A stretch of DNA of 16,592 nt, taken from the NCBI GenBank assembly GCA_964453035.1, contig CAYVOX010000064.1, positions 1 through 16,592 of the forward strand, given 5' to 3'. How positions within the stretch are numbered: the first letter of the stretch is position 1; every line of letters starts with the position of its first letter. Source of the DNA: CAYVOX01 sp964453035. Its GTDB lineage: Bacteria > Chloroflexota > Anaerolineae > Anaerolineales > Anaerolineaceae. This document shows positions 13,025 to 16,592 of this stretch, in pieces. The notes under the pieces are model-generated. The model was given only the letters and a program-made list of their open reading frames with translations. It made no database searches and was not told where the DNA came from. Both the position numbers and the translations under genes were made by a program.

Positions 13025-15263
13025 AGCGCGCCCTCCCCAGCAAGAGATCCTGGATTACACCGGCGGCAGGTACGGCGTTTCTGCTGTACCCGGCAGCGGA
13101 AAAACGCATACGCTTTCCGCCCTGGCTGCCCGCCTGATTATCGAAAACAGGCTGGCAGATGACCAGGAGGTGCTCATCGTCACCCTGGTCAATTCCGCCG
13201 TTGAAAACTTCTCAAGTCGCGTCGAGAAATTTCTCGCCCCTTACCAACTGGTACCCGGTTTTGGCTACCGTGTCCGCACCCTGCATGGCCTGGCGCACGA
13301 TATTGTCCGTGAACGCCCCGATCTGGTCGGGCTTTCAACCCAGTTTCAAATCATTGACGAACGTGACAGCGATTCCATCTTACGCGACGCAGCCGTTGCG
13401 TGGCTACGCGCAAATCCGACTTTTTATCAAAACTTCATCGACCCTGACATTGACCATAACAGGCTCCAATCGGTCGTTTCTCAGCAGTGGCCTGAGTTAA
13501 TGGTCTCTCTGGCGCGCAGTTTTATTAGCCAGGCAAAGGATTTGCAGGCTCCCCCTGCGCTCATTCGCCAGGCGCTTTCACACCTCGCCGCGCCTCCATT
13601 GCTCCTTCAGATGGGACTGGAGATTTTCGAGGATTACCAGCGCGCTCTCAATTACCGCAGCGGCGTGGATTTTAACGACCTCATTCGCCTGGCCTTGCAG
13701 GCGCTTGAGACCGATCCTGACTATCTCGCCAGGCTCAGCCGCCGCTGGCCTTACGTCCTGGAAGATGAAGCTCAGGATAGCAGCCGCCTGCAGGAACGCA
13801 TTCTCAGCCTACTGACTCGCGGCACCGGCAACTGGGTGCGCGTGGGTGACCCCAACCAGGCCATCTACGAAACCTTCACCACCGCCAACCCCCGCTTCCT
13901 GATTGATTTCAGGGACCGTCCAGATGTCACCAAGAAAGACCTGCCACATTCAGGTCGCTCAACCCTCTCCATTATTAGACTGGCCAATTACCTCAGCGAG
14001 TGGGTGCAAACAGAGCATCCCGTTGAGAGCCTGCGCGACGCTCTCAACGAGCCCTATATTCAATCCACGCCTCCCGGTGACCCGCAGCCCAACCCACCTG
14101 ATAACTCTCGGAGCATCTACCTCTCCCGTCTCAAATGGACCCCTGAGGAGGAAGTGAAGAATATTGTGTCCTCCATTCGGCGCTGGTTGCCTGAGCACCC
14201 CAACCACACCCTGGCGGTTCTTGTTCCCCGCAACGAAAGAGGTGCCGAAGTGGTAGCTGAATGCCGTAAATATGGCATCGAGCCCATTGAATTGCTGCGC
14301 AGCAGCATCTCCACCCGGCAAACGGCATCCATTCTTTCGTCCGCCCTCGTTCACCTCGCTGACCCAACCAGTTCTCATAAACTTTCCGCCCTTTTCCTGC
14401 AGATTTTCTCTCGAGAAGGTGAGAATCCTCAGTCTCAAGAACAAACCCTCGTTCTGGCCAGGTCTATTCGCCAGATGAGATTCACCGAAGATTTCATCTG
14501 GCCCCGTCCAGATCGAAACTGGTTGGCCGGTTTCAACCCCGAGCCTATAGATGAAGAAAGCCTTGCCAGGTTGGAAACCTTCCGCGGATTGATTCGCGAT
14601 TGGCAGTCCGCTGTCCTCTTACCCATTGACCAGTTGCTACTCACCCTGTCGCAAACCCTTTTCTCTCATCCTGCTGACCTGGCGCTGGCGCACAAACTTG
14701 CCCTGGCCATGGAGCAGGACGCCCAACGCCATCCCGATTGGAACTTGCATGAGTTTGTGATTGAATTGGACCGCATCGCGCGTAATGAGCGGAAATTTAT
14801 GGGATTTACCGAGGAAGACACCGGTTTTGATCCTGATAAACACCCGGGTAAGGTGGTTGTTGCGACCATTCATAAAGCCAAGGGTTTGGAGTGGGACCGG
14901 GTCTTCCTGCTCTCAGCCAATAATTACGACTTTCCCTCTTTGGAGAATTACGAATCGTGGATCAGCGAAAAGTGGTTTATTCGTAACCACCTCAACCTGG
15001 AAGCTGAAGCGATTGCCCAACTCAAAGCCTTAATGAGTGGCGATCCATCCGCGTTGCATTTTGAGGAAGGTGAAGCTTCTCTTCAAGCCCGACTGGATTA
15101 CGCTGCCGAGCGCTTGCGGTTGTTATACGTTGGCATAACCCGCGCCCGCCAGGAACTTGTCATCACATGGAACACCGGAAGAAAAGGTTCCTGCCTGCCC
15201 TCGACCCCTCTGCTAATCTTAACTGATTTTCTTGAGGCAAACACCGATGCCCTTACCGACTGA
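13017..15263 (+). CDS. UvrD/PcrA/AddA-type ATP-dependent DNA helicase
   Basis: A 748-residue superfamily 1A helicase with all motifs present: Q-motif-like RPPQQEIL (5-12), motif I AVPGSGKTHTL (23-33), Ia VTLVNSAVENFSSRV (55-69), Ib RTLHGLAHDIV (87-97), II LEDEAQDSS (248-256), III RVGDPNQAIY (275-284), IV around HSGRST (311-316), V VVVATIHKAKGLEWDRVF (613-630) and VI RLLYVGITRARQEL (701-714). It should be a 3'-5' DNA translocase and unwinding motor. The protein stops about 35 residues after motif VI, so unlike AddA or RecB it has no C-terminal nuclease domain. In motif IV the usual SFRS/NYRS reads SGRS. It overlaps the helicase-like gene before it by eight bases and the nuclease gene after it by 17 bases, so the three products are likely made in step and may form one complex. 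A stand-alone UvrD role is the alternative. Confidence 0.92.
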   Translation: MFKARPPQQEILDYTGGRYGVSAVPGSGKTHTLSALAARLIIENRLADDQEVLIVTLVNSAVENFSSRVEKFLAPYQLVPGFGYRVRTLHGLAHDIVRERPDLVGLSTQFQIIDERDSDSILRDAAVAWLRANPTFYQNFIDPDIDHNRLQSVVSQQWPELMVSLARSFISQAKDLQAPPALIRQALSHLAAPPLLLQMGLEIFEDYQRALNYRSGVDFNDLIRLALQALETDPDYLARLSRRWPYVLEDEAQDSSRLQERILSLLTRGTGNWVRVGDPNQAIYETFTTANPRFLIDFRDRPDVTKKDLPHSGRSTLSIIRLANYLSEWVQTEHPVESLRDALNEPYIQSTPPGDPQPNPPDNSRSIYLSRLKWTPEEEVKNIVSSIRRWLPEHPNHTLAVLVPRNERGAEVVAECRKYGIEPIELLRSSISTRQTASILSSALVHLADPTSSHKLSALFLQIFSREGENPQSQEQTLVLARSIRQMRFTEDFIWPRPDRNWLAGFNPEPIDEESLARLETFRGLIRDWQSAVLLPIDQLLLTLSQTLFSHPADLALAHKLALAMEQDAQRHPDWNLHEFVIELDRIARNERKFMGFTEEDTGFDPDKHPGKVVVATIHKAKGLEWDRVFLLSANNYDFPSLENYESWISEKWFIRNHLNLEAEAIAQLKALMSGDPSALHFEEGEASLQARLDYAAERLRLLYVGITRARQELVITWNTGRKGSCLPSTPLLILTDFLEANTDALTD
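15234..15237 (+). promoter_or_regulatory. Ribosome binding site for the nuclease gene
   Basis: GAGG lies nine bases before ATG 15247, inside the helicase gene. The in-frame TTG at 15232 lacks any such site. Confidence 0.5.
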
Positions 15264-16077
15264 TTTTCACTTTACTCAAAAGAACCTGCAGGATTACTTA
15301 GACTGCCCCCGCCTCTTTGAGTTGCGTTACATCCTAAACCAGGCCTGGCCCGCGCTTGAGAGCGAACCCGTGCTGGAAAGAGAACGCCATTCCCGCCTGG
15401 GCAACCAATTTCACCAGATGCTTCGCCAGCACTTCACAGGCATTCCTGATGACCTCATCCTCTCGCAAGCCGACCAAGACGCGCAACTGTTGGATTGGTG
15501 GCGATCATTCACTGATTTCTCACCTGTCCCTTCTGAGCAATGCACCTTTCTGGCCGAACATACCCTCTCTGCCACCCTCGAAGGCAACCGTCTCACTGCC
15601 AAATTTGACCTGGTTGCCATCACCCCCGAGGGTCGCCACCTGATTTTTGACTGGAAAACAGGTCAAAAACGGACGGGCAAATCCATTCTTCTCAACCGGA
15701 TTCAAACTCGCCTGTACCCGTTATTGCTCGCGCTGGCTATGCGCAATTCCGCTGGTGATCCTCTCTCCGCTGAGCAGGTTTCAATGATTTATTGGTTCGC
15801 CAACGCTCCAAAGAACATTGAGAGACTGGATTACTCAACCCATCAGTTCCAACTTGATAAGGCATTCATTTTCACCCTCATTCAACAAATCCGCAACATG
15901 CCTCCTGCCACCTTCATTCTGACCGAAAACGAGAAGCTTTGCTCCTTCTGCGTATACCGCTCGCTGTGCAATCGCGGCGCTGAGGCTGGCTCGTGGGCTG
16001 ATGATCTGGAAACCGATGGAGATGAAGACGGTAGCCTGAAGCTGGATTTTGAGCAAATAGCGGAGATTGAATATTGA
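15247..16077 (+). CDS. Fe-S PD-(D/E)XK nuclease, RecB/AddB/Cas4-like, stand-alone
   Basis: A 276-residue nuclease of the RecB-like PD-(D/E)XK family. Catalytic features are H56 in LGNQFHQML, D121 in AKFDLVAI, D135-W-K137 in IFDWKTG, and the QxxxY motif Q153-TRL-Y157. Four cysteines that bind a [4Fe-4S] cluster in AddB and Cas4 are in the right places: C20 in YLDCPRLF near the start, and C232, C235 and C241 near the end (CSFCVYRSLC). The protein is thus very like the C-terminal nuclease domain of AddB, but as its own polypeptide. It follows two helicase-fold proteins that both lack a nuclease, so it most likely supplies the DNA cutting of that complex. A Cas4 role is unlikely, because no cas1, cas2 or repeat array is present. 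The last 30 residues are strongly acidic. It overlaps the helicase gene by 17 bases and recJ by four. Confidence 0.88.
   Translation: MPLPTDFHFTQKNLQDYLDCPRLFELRYILNQAWPALESEPVLERERHSRLGNQFHQMLRQHFTGIPDDLILSQADQDAQLLDWWRSFTDFSPVPSEQCTFLAEHTLSATLEGNRLTAKFDLVAITPEGRHLIFDWKTGQKRTGKSILLNRIQTRLYPLLLALAMRNSAGDPLSAEQVSMIYWFANAPKNIERLDYSTHQFQLDKAFIFTLIQQIRNMPPATFILTENEKLCSFCVYRSLCNRGAEAGSWADDLETDGDEDGSLKLDFEQIAEIEY
16062..16065 (+). promoter_or_regulatory. Ribosome binding site for the TTG start of recJ
   Basis: GGAG lies eight bases before TTG 16074, within the end of the nuclease gene. Confidence 0.5.
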
Positions 16078-16592
16078 ACCCTCCAGATTTAACCTGGGTT
16101 GAACCACTCGAGCAGCTAATTCCCCCAGAGCTGGCATCCCTCTCAGAACATCCGGTGGTTATGCAGGCTCTTATTCGCCGTGGGATCACCAATCTCAACC
16201 AGGCACAGGCCTTCATAAACCCCGGTCTTTACCCGCTCGCTTCTCCCTTAGACCTGCCTGATATGGATGCTGCGGTTGCCAGGCTGCAGCAGGCTGTTGA
16301 GAATCGCGAGAAAATTGCCATCTGGGGTGATTTTGATGTGGATGGGCAGACCGCTACTGCCCTCCTCGCGCAGACCTTGAACCTTCTGGGCGCAAAATAC
16401 ATGTGGCACATCCCGATCCGCGCTCATGAGTCGCACGGCGTCAACCTCACCGGCCTGGAAAGGCTGATTCAATCCGGCGCTCAGCTACTTCTTACCTGTG
16501 ATACCGGCATCACCGCCCATGCCGAGGTTGATTTTGCCCGCCACCAACACCTGGATGTGGTCATCACCGACCATCACACCCTCCCGCCCACC
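16074..16592 (+). CDS. recJ: Single-stranded-DNA-specific exonuclease RecJ, N-terminal part
   Basis: The first 173 residues of a gene that runs off the window end. RecJ degrades single-stranded DNA 5' to 3' in recombination and mismatch or base-excision repair. The DHH-family motifs are present: GDFDVDGQTATALL (85-98) with metal-binding D86, D88 and D90, CDTGIT (142-147), and TDHH (165-168), which names the family. The leading stretch (WVEP, then VVMQALIRRGITN and AFINPGLYPL) is the usual RecJ N-terminus. Standard RecJ has DYDVDGIT; the DFDVDGQT form is a variant. The TTG start at 16074 overlaps the nuclease stop by four bases and has GGAG eight bases upstream; the next in-frame ATG (16161) would remove conserved residues. 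Coupling to the helicase-nuclease genes suggests joint use in DNA end processing. Confidence 0.9.
   Translation, partial: MNPPDLTWVEPLEQLIPPELASLSEHPVVMQALIRRGITNLNQAQAFINPGLYPLASPLDLPDMDAAVARLQQAVENREKIAIWGDFDVDGQTATALLAQTLNLLGAKYMWHIPIRAHESHGVNLTGLERLIQSGAQLLLTCDTGITAHAEVDFARHQHLDVVITDHHTLPPT

Noticed and set aside
13959..14444. Minus-strand open frame of 161 codons
   Set aside because: Lies wholly inside the UvrD-type helicase gene, which has clear motifs; no recognisable protein and no ribosome binding site.
15247..16077. Cas4 and a CRISPR locus
   Set aside because: No cas1 or cas2, no direct repeat array, and a tight overlap with helicase and recJ genes.

Overview
The window looks like a stretch of bacterial chromosome, most likely from a Chloroflexota lineage such as Anaerolineae. 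This is inferred from gene content and protein style: a polyphosphate glucokinase, a membrane protein with a baseplate-J-like domain placed before ruvX and mltG, a Thr/Pro-rich lipoprotein, and many GTG/TTG starts. There is no marker RNA gene to prove it. Genes are packed tightly and often overlap by 1 to 25 bases. I see no insertion sequence, phage structural cluster, CRISPR array, tRNA or rRNA.

Layout. Positions 3-482 hold the 3' end of a 4-alpha-glucanotransferase gene (malQ), which overlaps tail to tail with an EamA-type transporter gene (458-1384, minus). A ferredoxin gene (1619-2029, plus) and an aspartase/fumarase-family gene (2099-3517, plus) follow, separated by a perfect 12-bp inverted repeat. 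A minus-strand operon then runs from 7339 down to 3535. In transcription order it encodes a membrane protein with a baseplate-J-like domain, a RuvX/YqgF nuclease, the endolytic murein transglycosylase MltG, and a polyphosphate glucokinase.

A short divergent intergenic region (7340-7428) separates that operon from a plus-strand run reaching the window end. The run starts with a fused sugar kinase/nucleotidyltransferase (7429-9351), then a lipoprotein (9404-10270) whose stop overlaps the start of a DEDDh 3'-5' exonuclease (10270-10842). Next comes a tightly coupled DNA-repair cluster. It contains a UvrD-fold protein with a good Walker A but decayed later motifs (10907-13024), a complete UvrD/PcrA-type helicase (13017-15263), a stand-alone Fe-S PD-(D/E)XK nuclease (15247-16077), and the start of recJ (16074 to the window end).

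The most interesting part is this repair cluster. The three overlapping genes look like AddAB/RecBCD taken apart: one degenerate helicase-like subunit, one active motor, and the AddB/Cas4-type nuclease on its own polypeptide. RecJ is coupled to them and a DnaQ-like exonuclease lies just upstream. The kinase-uridylyltransferase fusion is the second item worth attention. Elsewhere, malQ and the polyphosphate glucokinase suggest glycogen or maltodextrin use, with free glucose phosphorylated at the expense of polyphosphate.
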